Positions 1 to 7,256 of a DNA stretch of 64,000 nt are shown one piece after another. Within the stretch, counting starts at the first letter, position 1; every line of letters starts with the position of its first letter. Source of the stretch: an uncultured bacterium (GTDB taxonomy: Bacteria; Bacillota; Clostridia; Lachnospirales; Lachnospiraceae); assembly GCA_905214675.1 (NCBI GenBank), contig CAJMMS010000002.1, forward strand, positions 1 to 64,000, in the 5' to 3' direction. The notes beneath the pieces were generated by a model. That model saw nothing but the letters and a program-made list of their open reading frames with translations, made no database searches and was not told the origin of the DNA. The position numbers and the translations under genes are program-made.

Positions 1-629
1 TCGGATTCGGCGGCGTTGACCACGTACTGGCAAGCGGCAAAGATATCAACATCATGGTATTCGATACAGAAGTTTACTCCAATACAGGTGGACAGGCTTC
101 CAAATCTACTCCGACCGGTGCAGTAGCACAGTTCGCAGCAGGTGGTAAAGAAGTTAAGAAGAAAGATATGGCAAGCATCGCAATGAGCTATGGATATGTA
201 TATGTAGCACAGATCTCCATGGGTGCTGACTTCAACCAGACTGTAAAAGCAATCGCAGAAGCTGAAGCATATCCGGGACCATCTCTGATCATCGCATACG
301 CTCCATGTATCAACCATGGTATCAAGAAAGGTATGGCAAAAGCTCAGACAGAAGAAGAACTGGCAGTAAAAGCTGGTTACTGGCATTGCTTCCGTTACAA
401 TCCGGCTGCAAAAGCAGAAGGAAAAGATGCATTCACTCTGGACAGCAAGGCTCCGACAGGAGAATATCAGGAATTCCTGAACGGCGAAGTTCGTTACAAC
501 TCCCTGATGCGTTCAAACCCTGAAAAAGCTAAGAAACTGTTCGCTAAGAATGAAGCAGAAGCAAAAGCTCGTTATGAATACCTGAACAAACTGATCACAC
601 TGTATGGTGCAGATAAGACAGAAGAATAA
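1..629 (+). CDS. nifJ: Pyruvate:ferredoxin (flavodoxin) oxidoreductase, C-terminal part
   Basis: This is the 3' end of a PFOR gene; the 5' part lies outside the window. The reading frame is open from base 3 and holds about 208 codons of an enzyme that is usually near 1,170 residues. PFOR oxidises pyruvate with CoA to acetyl-CoA and CO2 and passes the electrons to ferredoxin or flavodoxin in the cytoplasm. The visible part is the end of the thiamine-diphosphate domain: the segment DTEVYSNTGGQASKSTP just after the window start is the conserved TPP/metal region of single-chain PFORs. A strong terminator follows at 665-700, so the gene ends its transcription unit. Codon use favours a small codon set, as in other highly expressed genes here (ppdK, PTS), which fits a central catabolic enzyme. 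Confidence 0.95.
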   Translation, partial: GFGGVDHVLASGKDINIMVFDTEVYSNTGGQASKSTPTGAVAQFAAGGKEVKKKDMASIAMSYGYVYVAQISMGADFNQTVKAIAEAEAYPGPSLIIAYAPCINHGIKKGMAKAQTEEELAVKAGYWHCFRYNPAAKAEGKDAFTLDSKAPTGEYQEFLNGEVRYNSLMRSNPEKAKKLFAKNEAEAKARYEYLNKLITLYGADKTEE

Positions 630-664
630 TGAGAAGATCAGTATTTTCTGATCCTATAGAATAG

Positions 665-700
665 AAAAGACCGCAGAGCGAAATGCCCTGCGGTCTTTTT
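665..700 (+). terminator. Rho-independent terminator of nifJ, probably bidirectional
   Basis: A 12-bp perfect stem (AAAAGACCGCAG at 665-676 with CTGCGGTCTTTT at 688-699) encloses an 11-nt loop and ends in a T run. The A run on the 5' side gives a T run on the other strand, so it could also stop the leftward AIM24 transcript that ends at 741. Confidence 0.92.
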
Positions 701-740
701 ACATGAAGCGAAGATGCTGCGGTCAAAAGCTGATATGCAT

Positions 741-1448
741 TTAGTCGATTCCAACGCGGATACCGCCGCGCCGTTCTGAAGGCTGAAGCAGAACGCAGAC
801 CGGATTGCTTGCGGACCATTCGTAGGCATAAGATTCGCCGGAAGCCTGACCAATCAGGTTTTTCCAGGAAAGATCGGTCCGGATCTGAGGATCGCCATAT
901 CCATGACGGCTCATCCAGCAGATTACAGCATCCGGATCAACCGATAATGTTGTCTGTGTTTTTGTGTTGTCAAGAACGATTGGATTGCCATCGGAAAGAA
1001 CTGCCACATAAGCGTTTGGACCGGCACCGGTCAGGGTGGAAGTGGCAAGCCCTTTCTGGGAAAAGATACCACTTCCGATGAAACGTACGCTGTAATCACA
1101 GTCCTGTGTAAAAGCAAGAATATTTTCAGATTCAACGGAAACGACTTCACCGGGTGCCAGTTTGTATACGACAATGTGCTGCCCGTAGTTTGCATAGTAA
1201 GTTTCCGAATCTCCATTCATGGTAACTTTCATCAGAGGGAGATTTTCTCCGGTAACGCGCCTGGTAAGAGAGCCAAGTGCAGCCTGCATCAGATTACTCT
1301 GCGGTCCTAACAGAACCTTTTCGAATCTGTAGTTTTTGCCGCCGGGATTTTTACCGGCGATGAAAGAACCTGCCTTTGCAAACAGAATATCGCTTCCACT
1401 GCAGGTAACTTTCAGACTCAGTTCATTGATTACTTCAAATGTCAACAT
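741..1448 (-). CDS. AIM24 family protein
   Basis: A 235-residue protein of the AIM24 (TIGR00266-like) family, a beta-rich fold found in bacteria, often next to TerD genes, and in mitochondria. The molecular function is not established. Visible family features are the repeated Gly-rich beta segments (FAKAGSFIAGKNPGG near the N terminus, VRFIGSGIFSQKGLATSTLTG in the middle) and the tryptophan-rich C-terminal part. It starts behind a strong AAGGAGG site and lies 12 bp downstream of the TerD-like gene on the same strand, so the two form a two-gene unit driven from the promoter at 2270-2298. No signal peptide or membrane segment is seen, which suggests a cytoplasmic protein. Context suggests a part in the Ter-type envelope or metal stress response; this is inference. 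Confidence 0.85.
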   Translation of the reverse strand: MLTFEVINELSLKVTCSGSDILFAKAGSFIAGKNPGGKNYRFEKVLLGPQSNLMQAALGSLTRRVTGENLPLMKVTMNGDSETYYANYGQHIVVYKLAPGEVVSVESENILAFTQDCDYSVRFIGSGIFSQKGLATSTLTGAGPNAYVAVLSDGNPIVLDNTKTQTTLSVDPDAVICWMSRHGYGDPQIRTDLSWKNLIGQASGESYAYEWSASNPVCVLLQPSERRGGIRVGID

Positions 1449-1460
1449 AATATCCTCCTT

Positions 1461-2198
1461 TTAAACGACCTGGACACCGTAAAGTTCACATAATCCGGCA
1501 AGATCACGGACTACGCCATCTCCGATCGCATGAAATTTCCATTTTCCATTATACAGATAAATTTCTCCGATCATCATAGAAATTACATTGTTGTAATATT
1601 CCAGCATCGGGAAACTGACCAGTTCCCGGTAAGAGCCAGTTTCAATAATCCGGATATAGGCATCTTTGAGCATGCCAAAATGCAGATGCTTTGCCAGTGC
1701 ATCATTGATCGTCAGCACAAATACAATTTTTGTAATAGACGGATCTAACCGGAACAGGTTGATGGAGATGGATTCACGGTCTACGGGTTCTTCAGCAGAA
1801 AAAGTAACGCTTCCATCCGGACTTTCTGTCTGCCCGTAAAAGACAAACCAGTCATCGCCTGGAACTTTCTGGTTGCTGCCAAGAAGAAAGGCAGAGACAT
1901 CCACATCGCATTCCGGGTTTGTGGTATTCCAGCCAAAGCAGACTTTTAGTTTACCGATGGAAACACCATCGCCAAGCAGGACTTTCTGCCCTTTCTGCGT
2001 AGGATTGAGCAGTTCAGGAAGCTTCTGTGTCATACCGTAAGCGGTGGTGGCAGTAGCCTGAATGGGAGAAGAAGTCTTAGGCTGCGTGGAAGTGGCTTTG
2101 GAAGAGGTCACACGGTTGAGCGTGTGGATGGTCGTATGGTCCATTGCCCTGGAAGTCACATGGTTGAATTTTGCGGCAGCTTCGCTATGAAGCGGCAT
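1461..2198 (-). CDS. TerD family protein with an N-terminal extension
   Basis: TerD-domain protein of 245 residues; the TerD fold binds calcium and is linked to tellurite, phage and envelope stress resistance. The domain begins near residue 70 (KGQKVLLGDGVSIGKLKV) and contains the usual CDVDVSAFLL acidic segment and a C-terminal YNGKWKFHAIGDG. About 65 Ser/Thr/Ala-rich residues precede it, unlike the two compact TerD proteins at 5905 and 6527. I place the start at 2198 because an AAGGAGG site stands just upstream; the frame stays open a further 18 codons without a comparable site. The second half is less conserved than in the other two copies (no [12 protein letters not shown] block). Forms a unit with the AIM24 gene. 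Confidence 0.9.
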   Translation of the reverse strand: MPLHSEAAAKFNHVTSRAMDHTTIHTLNRVTSSKATSTQPKTSSPIQATATTAYGMTQKLPELLNPTQKGQKVLLGDGVSIGKLKVCFGWNTTNPECDVDVSAFLLGSNQKVPGDDWFVFYGQTESPDGSVTFSAEEPVDRESISINLFRLDPSITKIVFVLTINDALAKHLHFGMLKDAYIRIIETGSYRELVSFPMLEYYNNVISMMIGEIYLYNGKWKFHAIGDGVVRDLAGLCELYGVQVV

Positions 2199-2269
2199 AA
2201 AAACACCTCCTTTTTGAAACAATTCCTGCGGAGCATATTTCTGTGTCCGCAAAGGAAGAATCTGGGAAA

Positions 2270-2298
2270 AGTATACGACAAAATGAGAAAAATGTCAC
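2270..2298 (-). promoter_or_regulatory. Sigma-A promoter for the TerD-AIM24 unit
   Basis: On the minus strand a GTGACA -35 box (2293-2298) and a TATACT -10 box (2270-2275) are separated by 17 bp, about 70 bp before the TerD-like start codon. It lies back to back with the rightward promoter at 2322-2350, so the ter cluster is controlled from one short divergent region. Confidence 0.65.
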
Positions 2299-2321
2299 GC
2301 AGATAACGGTATGCAAAAGAC

Positions 2322-2350
2322 TTGAAAAGAGATGCAAAGAATGGTATTAT
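2322..2350 (+). promoter_or_regulatory. Sigma-A promoter for the yceG-telA-terD operon
   Basis: TTGAAA (2322-2327) and TATTAT (2345-2350) are separated by 17 bp and sit about 67 bp before the first start codon. No other good promoter is seen between here and the third gene of the operon. Confidence 0.7.
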
Positions 2351-2416
2351 GAGTTACAGGTCATTTTAACAACGTGAGTTGAAACAACAAGAGAGGGCGA
2401 CATTCGTAATTTACTT

Positions 2417-4693
2417 ATGTTCAGACAGCAGAGAATAAACAAGATTCCGGATTTTTTTAAAGAACTTTCCGCAAGAGAAGGGAAAGGCGTTTATTTTTAC
2501 CGTATCAGTGGATACAACAGTGAGATAGCGGATTTTATAGAAAGATACTATGAGTCTGCCAGAGGACGTGGTGTTGTGATCGAGGGGCGTATCCCCAATC
2601 CAACGGAACAGAATCTGTCCTATTACGGGGAAATTATGGGGATGGCATTTCAGATGTCAGAGTCTTTTCTGGATACCAGTCTGAAAAAATGGCTGCCGCG
2701 TATGAATGATTACCAGAGACACAGCATTGCAGCATCGATGTATGATTTTTTCCTTTCCATGCAAAAAGAGGGCAAGACCGAAGGCATGCTGAAAAATGCC
2801 TATATTAAGTTTATGTGCTGGCTTTATTATAAGTTTGAGCGCATCCTCAATCTGCTTGGAGAAGAACAGATTCCAAAGATTCTTTACGAAGGTGAGGTCA
2901 GCCATTATGAACTGATGCTTCTGGAAATCCTGTGTCATGCAGGATGTGATATTGTTCTGTTACAGTATCATGGGGATAGCAGTTATGCGAAACTGGATCC
3001 GCGGAATGACTGGTCACTGCCCTTTATTCTTTCAGATTCTCAGCCATTTCCGGAAAATTATTCCCTTGCACAGCTTCGGAAAGAACAGAAAAAAAAAATG
3101 GAGCGTGAGCGCCTTTATGGGAAAAAGCCGACGCTTCGGAATGCAACCAATGTCTGGCTGACGGGAAATCAGATTCTTACGGATATGTGCAAAGAGCCTG
3201 CACAAAGAGGAAGCGATCCGGACTTTTATTACAATGCGTACTGTCAGATCAGCGGTGTGGAGGATCGTCTGACCTGTTTAAATGAATGGTATCAGTTTTA
3301 TCAGAAACTTCAGGCACAGAAGCGTAATGTTGTTGTAGTGGACGGACAGATAAAGCCGCCGACACCGGAAGAGATCCAGAAGATTCCAAGGAAAAATTAT
3401 CCGGATACGGAAAGTATGCTGATGGATCTTTCTGCGAACCTGTCTTATCCTGCCAATCCCGAACTGCAAAGACTTATGGTAAAAGCATTTCTGGATGTGA
3501 TGCTGAAGGAGTCAGAAAATCCGCAGGAAAATAAGAACAAACTGATGAATAAGGCAGTGTACCTGATCTGCTTTATGCAGCGTTATCTGTCAGGACTCTT
3601 TCAGGGCTGGCATAAAACGGATATTGGCTGTTTTATCCACATGGGAGCGTGTAACAGCAGTTTTGAGATCCTGTTTGTGAAAATGCTGGCAAGGCTGCCG
3701 GTGGATGTACTGATCCTTGATCCCGGGTGCAGCAATGTACAGCAGATTCAGGATCCACTGCTGTACGAAGTGCATTATCCGGAGCGGCTTCAGGCAGGGC
3801 ATTTCCCGAAAGAAAATACCGATGTACGGATGGGGACGGCTGCCTATCATGCAGAACGGGATCTGGATACGATCATGTATCAGGATTCCGGGATGTACCG
3901 CAACCAGCAGTACCGTTATGCGGATGTCATAAATCTTCAGACCATGTATGAGGAGATTCCGCTCCTCTGGAAAGAAGAAGTACGATACCGGCCGAATTTC
4001 AGTACGACGGAAGAAAAGGTAAACCTTCCGGTTATTTTTGCAAAGATTTCCGGTGTCAGAGATGGAAAAGTTTCCGAATACTGGGCATCCGTCAAAGAAC
4101 TGATTACCGAAGATACGGTCGTAATACGCAGTATTCCGTATATCAAACCGCTGGAAGAGAATCCAATGAAGCCATTTGCGGTGGAATTTTATAAAAATGG
4201 ACGGCTTCAGAAAAGCCGGATCAAAAATCATCCTTCATATCCATATGGATTTCTGCGGGATGAAGTGCAGGAGCACATATTAGACAAGCTTCAGGTATTG
4301 ATTGAACAGAAGCTGATCAAAGGAACTTTTGAAAATGGAACGGAGTATACGATCATATCTACGGTACTCAATCTTCCAAAAGAGATCCTGCGTCTGCTTC
4401 AGAGATTTGATTTTACAAAAAAGAATCCAAAACTGATCTACATCCATACCGGTGAAAAGACGATCTCACTGGAAGATGCGATCTTGATTGCGTTTTTGAA
4501 TCTGGCGGGATTTGATATTCTGTTTTTTATCCCGACCGGATATCAGAATATAGAAACTTTTTATAACCGCAGACAGATGGAGGAGCACCAGATCGGGGAG
4601 TATCTGTATGATCTGAGCATACCTGATTTTCGTGCAGTTCCATCCAGTGTACGCCCGAAAACTTGGCGTGAACGATTATTCAGGAGGGAGTAG
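2417..4693 (+). CDS. YceG-like ter operon protein (PF14266 type)
   Basis: A 758-residue protein resembling B. subtilis YceG, a large component of ter operons with no assigned activity. It is not the MltG/YceG lytic transglycosylase of E. coli: there is no N-terminal membrane anchor and no such catalytic domain. No catalytic motif stands out. The protein has several aromatic-rich blocks (GVYFYRISGY near the N terminus, HAGCDIVLLQYHGDSSY about residue 173) that recur in weaker form towards the C terminus (NLAGFDILFFIPTGYQNIE, about 697), suggesting an internal duplication. The stop codon is followed after 3 bp by the TelA start, so the two are translationally linked as in Bacillus. Family assignment is from recognition of the sequence and the TelA/TerD context. 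Confidence 0.82.
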   Translation: MFRQQRINKIPDFFKELSAREGKGVYFYRISGYNSEIADFIERYYESARGRGVVIEGRIPNPTEQNLSYYGEIMGMAFQMSESFLDTSLKKWLPRMNDYQRHSIAASMYDFFLSMQKEGKTEGMLKNAYIKFMCWLYYKFERILNLLGEEQIPKILYEGEVSHYELMLLEILCHAGCDIVLLQYHGDSSYAKLDPRNDWSLPFILSDSQPFPENYSLAQLRKEQKKKMERERLYGKKPTLRNATNVWLTGNQILTDMCKEPAQRGSDPDFYYNAYCQISGVEDRLTCLNEWYQFYQKLQAQKRNVVVVDGQIKPPTPEEIQKIPRKNYPDTESMLMDLSANLSYPANPELQRLMVKAFLDVMLKESENPQENKNKLMNKAVYLICFMQRYLSGLFQGWHKTDIGCFIHMGACNSSFEILFVKMLARLPVDVLILDPGCSNVQQIQDPLLYEVHYPERLQAGHFPKENTDVRMGTAAYHAERDLDTIMYQDSGMYRNQQYRYADVINLQTMYEEIPLLWKEEVRYRPNFSTTEEKVNLPVIFAKISGVRDGKVSEYWASVKELITEDTVVIRSIPYIKPLEENPMKPFAVEFYKNGRLQKSRIKNHPSYPYGFLRDEVQEHILDKLQVLIEQKLIKGTFENGTEYTIISTVLNLPKEILRLLQRFDFTKKNPKLIYIHTGEKTISLEDAILIAFLNLAGFDILFFIPTGYQNIETFYNRRQMEEHQIGEYLYDLSIPDFRAVPSSVRPKTWRERLFRRE

Positions 4694-4696
4694 TGC

Positions 4697-5833
4697 ATGG
4701 GACTTAACTTAGGAAGAACAGAAGTACCAGTAAGGGAAGCGGCTACCACAGAACTGGAGACAGTACAGTCTTACGATATTGTAGAAGATCGTAAACAGAT
4801 GAACAGCGAGCTGGTTGGTTCGCAGGAAGTTGATGCGATCGTAAGTACGATCGAGGTCAACAATCTGGAGACGATCGTATCGTTTGGGGCAGAGGTGGCA
4901 GAAGAGATTTCCAAAGCATCAGATGTTGTATTAAACAGCATGGAAATGTCGCAGCTTGATGATACCAGTGAGATGCTCAATACGCTGGCAAAGATTATGG
5001 AAAAATTTGATCCGGATGAACTGAAAGATAATCCGGGGCTGTTTGGCAAATTATTTGGAAACCTCAGAAAGCAGATGGACAAAATCCTTGCCAAATATCA
5101 TACCATGGGAGATGAGGTTGACAAGATTTATGTACAGTTAAAGCAGTATGAATCAGAGATCAAACAGTCGAACCGCAAACTCAATACCATGTTTGAAGCA
5201 AACGTCAATTATTATCATGAACTTGTAAAATATATTCTCGCAGGTGAGCAGGGATGCCAGGAACTGGAAGCGTATATCGCACAGCGTCAGGCAGATATGG
5301 AGGCAACCGGAGATCAGTCGATCCAGTTTGAACTGACCAGCCTCAATCAGGCACTTCTGATGCTGGAACAGAGAACACAGGATCTTCGTACCGCAGAAAA
5401 TGTGGCGATGCAGTCCATCCCGATGATCAAGACCATGGAATTCAGCAATATGAACCTGGTGCGCAAGATCAATTCTGCGTTTATCATTACCTTGCCGGTA
5501 TTTAAACAGGCACTCGCACAGGCGATCATGCTCAAGCGTCAGAAAATCCAGGCAGAGGCTATTTCCGCACTGGATAAAAAGACGAATGAAATGCTGATCA
5601 AAAATGCACAGAATACCGTGCAGCAGTCGAAGATGACTGCACAGCTTGCTTCCGGAAGCTCGATCAAGATCGAGACGCTGGAGACAACCTGGAGAACGAT
5701 CGTCAATGGAATCGATGAAACGAGACAGATCCAGGAGAATGCAAGAAAACAGAGAACGGAAGATCAGGTAAGACTGGAGCATATCAAGCAGGAGTTTAAC
5801 CAGAGATATCATATGCCGGATAAGAAATATTAG
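4697..5833 (+). CDS. Toxic anion resistance protein, TelA family
   Basis: A 378-residue TelA/YceH-type protein (PF05816). Members accompany TerD proteins and confer resistance to tellurite and some other toxic anions or membrane-active agents; the mechanism is unsettled. The sequence is almost wholly alpha-helical with long coiled-coil stretches. It carries the usual family blocks, among them a central IPMIKTMEFSNMNLVRKINSAF and a C-terminal IKIETLETTWRTIVNGIDETR. There is no membrane segment or signal peptide, so it is probably cytoplasmic. It follows the YceG-like gene by 3 bp, with an AGGAGGG site inside the end of that gene, and is followed by two TerD genes. Confidence 0.9.
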   Translation: MGLNLGRTEVPVREAATTELETVQSYDIVEDRKQMNSELVGSQEVDAIVSTIEVNNLETIVSFGAEVAEEISKASDVVLNSMEMSQLDDTSEMLNTLAKIMEKFDPDELKDNPGLFGKLFGNLRKQMDKILAKYHTMGDEVDKIYVQLKQYESEIKQSNRKLNTMFEANVNYYHELVKYILAGEQGCQELEAYIAQRQADMEATGDQSIQFELTSLNQALLMLEQRTQDLRTAENVAMQSIPMIKTMEFSNMNLVRKINSAFIITLPVFKQALAQAIMLKRQKIQAEAISALDKKTNEMLIKNAQNTVQQSKMTAQLASGSSIKIETLETTWRTIVNGIDETRQIQENARKQRTEDQVRLEHIKQEFNQRYHMPDKKY

Positions 5834-5904
5834 TCTTGCAAATCGTATTATAAGGTGATATAACTCATCTTAAATATAAAAACCTATTAAAGGAGGAAAA
5901 CGTT

Positions 5905-6486
5905 ATGCCAATCAATTTATCAAAAGGACAGAAGGTAAGCCTGACAAAAGGAAATCCGGGACTGAAAAGCATTATGGTAGGACTTGGATGGGATGTCAAT
6001 GCATTTGATACAGGAGCAGATTTTGATCTGGATGCTTCGGTATTTTTGTGCGGAGCAAACGGAAAATGCCCGACAGAAAAAGAATTTATTTTCTATGGAA
6101 ACTTAAAACATCCTTCTGAGAGTGTGGAGCATATGGGAGACAACTTAACAGGAGGCGGCGAAGGTGATGATGAGCAGATCATGATCGACCTGACAAAAGT
6201 TCCGGCAAACATCGAAAAGATCGCATTTACGGTTACGATCTATGAGGCAGATGCCAGAAGACAGAATTTCGGACAGGTATCCAATGCATTTATCCGTATC
6301 GTAGACCAGTCAAATGGACAGGAACTGATCCGTTACGATCTGGGAGAAGATTTCTCTATCGAGACAGCCGTTGTAGTAGGTGAGCTGTACAAGCATAACG
6401 GTGAGTGGAAGTTCAATGCGATCGGAAGTGGTTTCCAGGGCGGCCTGGCAGCACTTTGCGGTCATTACGGCATCGACGCAGAATAA
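5905..6486 (+). CDS. TerD family protein
   Basis: A compact, typical TerD-domain protein of 193 residues. The calcium-binding signature is intact: [10 protein letters not shown] near residue 41, and the [15 protein letters not shown] block near residues 77-93. The end of the domain reads [16 protein letters not shown]. TerD proteins bind Ca2+ and are thought to act at the inner face of the membrane with TelA- and TerC-type partners. Start chosen at the ATG behind AAAGGAGG. It lies 71 bp after telA and about 40 bp before a second TerD gene, with which it shares high similarity, pointing to tandem duplication. Confidence 0.93.
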   Translation: MPINLSKGQKVSLTKGNPGLKSIMVGLGWDVNAFDTGADFDLDASVFLCGANGKCPTEKEFIFYGNLKHPSESVEHMGDNLTGGGEGDDEQIMIDLTKVPANIEKIAFTVTIYEADARRQNFGQVSNAFIRIVDQSNGQELIRYDLGEDFSIETAVVVGELYKHNGEWKFNAIGSGFQGGLAALCGHYGIDAE

Positions 6487-6526
6487 TTACAGAAGATTCG
6501 AAAGAGTCGAAAGGGGGTATTCACCT

Positions 6527-7117
6527 ATGTCAATCAGTTTGAAAAAAGGACAGAAAGTGAGCCTGTCCAAAGAAAAACAGGGGTTATCCAAAGTAATCGT
6601 AGGACTTGGATGGGATGAAGTAAAACGAAAAGGCGGATTTTTTGCACCAAAACCGGCACCGATCGACTGTGACGCATCCGCACTTCTGCTGAAGAACGGC
6701 AGACTGGAAGGAAAAGATGATCTGGTCTTTTACAATCATCTGACACATAGTTCCGGAACGGTACGCCATATGGGCGATAACCTGACCGGCGCAGGAGAAG
6801 GAGATGACGAACAGATCGTGATCGATCTGGACCGTGTTCCGGCTGAGTATGACAAGATTGTGATTGTTGTAACCATTTACCAGGCAGAACAGAGAAAACA
6901 GCATTTCGGACTGATCGAGAATGCTTTTATCCGTCTGGTGGATGGAAGAAATGATCAGGAAATCCTGAAATACGACCTGTCAGAAGATTATTCTGGCATG
7001 ACAGCCATGATCTTTGGAGAGATTTACCGTTATAACGGCGAATGGAAGTTCGGAGCAATCGGACAGGGAACAAGAGATGGCGGTATCGGTGAAATGGCAG
7101 CAAGATTTCAGAGATAA
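6527..7117 (+). CDS. TerD family protein, tandem paralogue
   Basis: A 196-residue TerD paralogue of the preceding gene. It keeps the full calcium signature (IDCDASALLL near residue 43 and the [15 protein letters not shown] block) and the same C-terminal end (YRYNGEWKFGAIGQG). It differs by a short basic insertion after the first strand (EVKRKGGFFAPKP). The start at 6527 follows an AAGGGGG site; the frame is open further upstream, but that part overlaps the previous gene and is not TerD-like. Last recognisable member of the rightward ter operon; no T-tailed terminator follows, so read-through into the P-type ATPase leader is possible. Confidence 0.92.
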   Translation: MSISLKKGQKVSLSKEKQGLSKVIVGLGWDEVKRKGGFFAPKPAPIDCDASALLLKNGRLEGKDDLVFYNHLTHSSGTVRHMGDNLTGAGEGDDEQIVIDLDRVPAEYDKIVIVVTIYQAEQRKQHFGLIENAFIRLVDGRNDQEILKYDLSEDYSGMTAMIFGEIYRYNGEWKFGAIGQGTRDGGIGEMAARFQR

Positions 7118-7144
7118 AAGTCACTTGGTATGATGTAATAAGAA

Positions 7145-7200
7145 ATGGGAGAGACTATAATCAGATGTGAGGTGACATCGGATAGTTTCTCCCATCTGAT
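7145..7200 (+). promoter_or_regulatory. Structured leader with two competing stems upstream of the P-type ATPase
   Basis: A 14-bp stem with one G-T pair (7145-7158 with 7182-7195) closes over a small GATG/CATC hairpin (7164-7167, 7176-7179). ATCAGATG at 7160-7167 can instead pair perfectly with CATCTGAT at 7193-7200, which overlaps the 3' arm of the long stem. The two folds exclude each other, as in switching leaders. No T run follows, so this is not an ordinary terminator. I do not recognise the conserved core of the yybP-ykoY, M-box or NiCo riboswitches. Confidence 0.5.
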
Positions 7201-7256
7201 ATAGCCCCTGCTGGATTACAGAGGTGTACAGAAAAAATAAAATAGGAGACAAAGAG

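Noticed and set aside
7145..7200. Known Mn2+, Mg2+ or Ni/Co riboswitch
   Set aside because: None of the conserved core sequences could be matched, so only a structured leader is reported.
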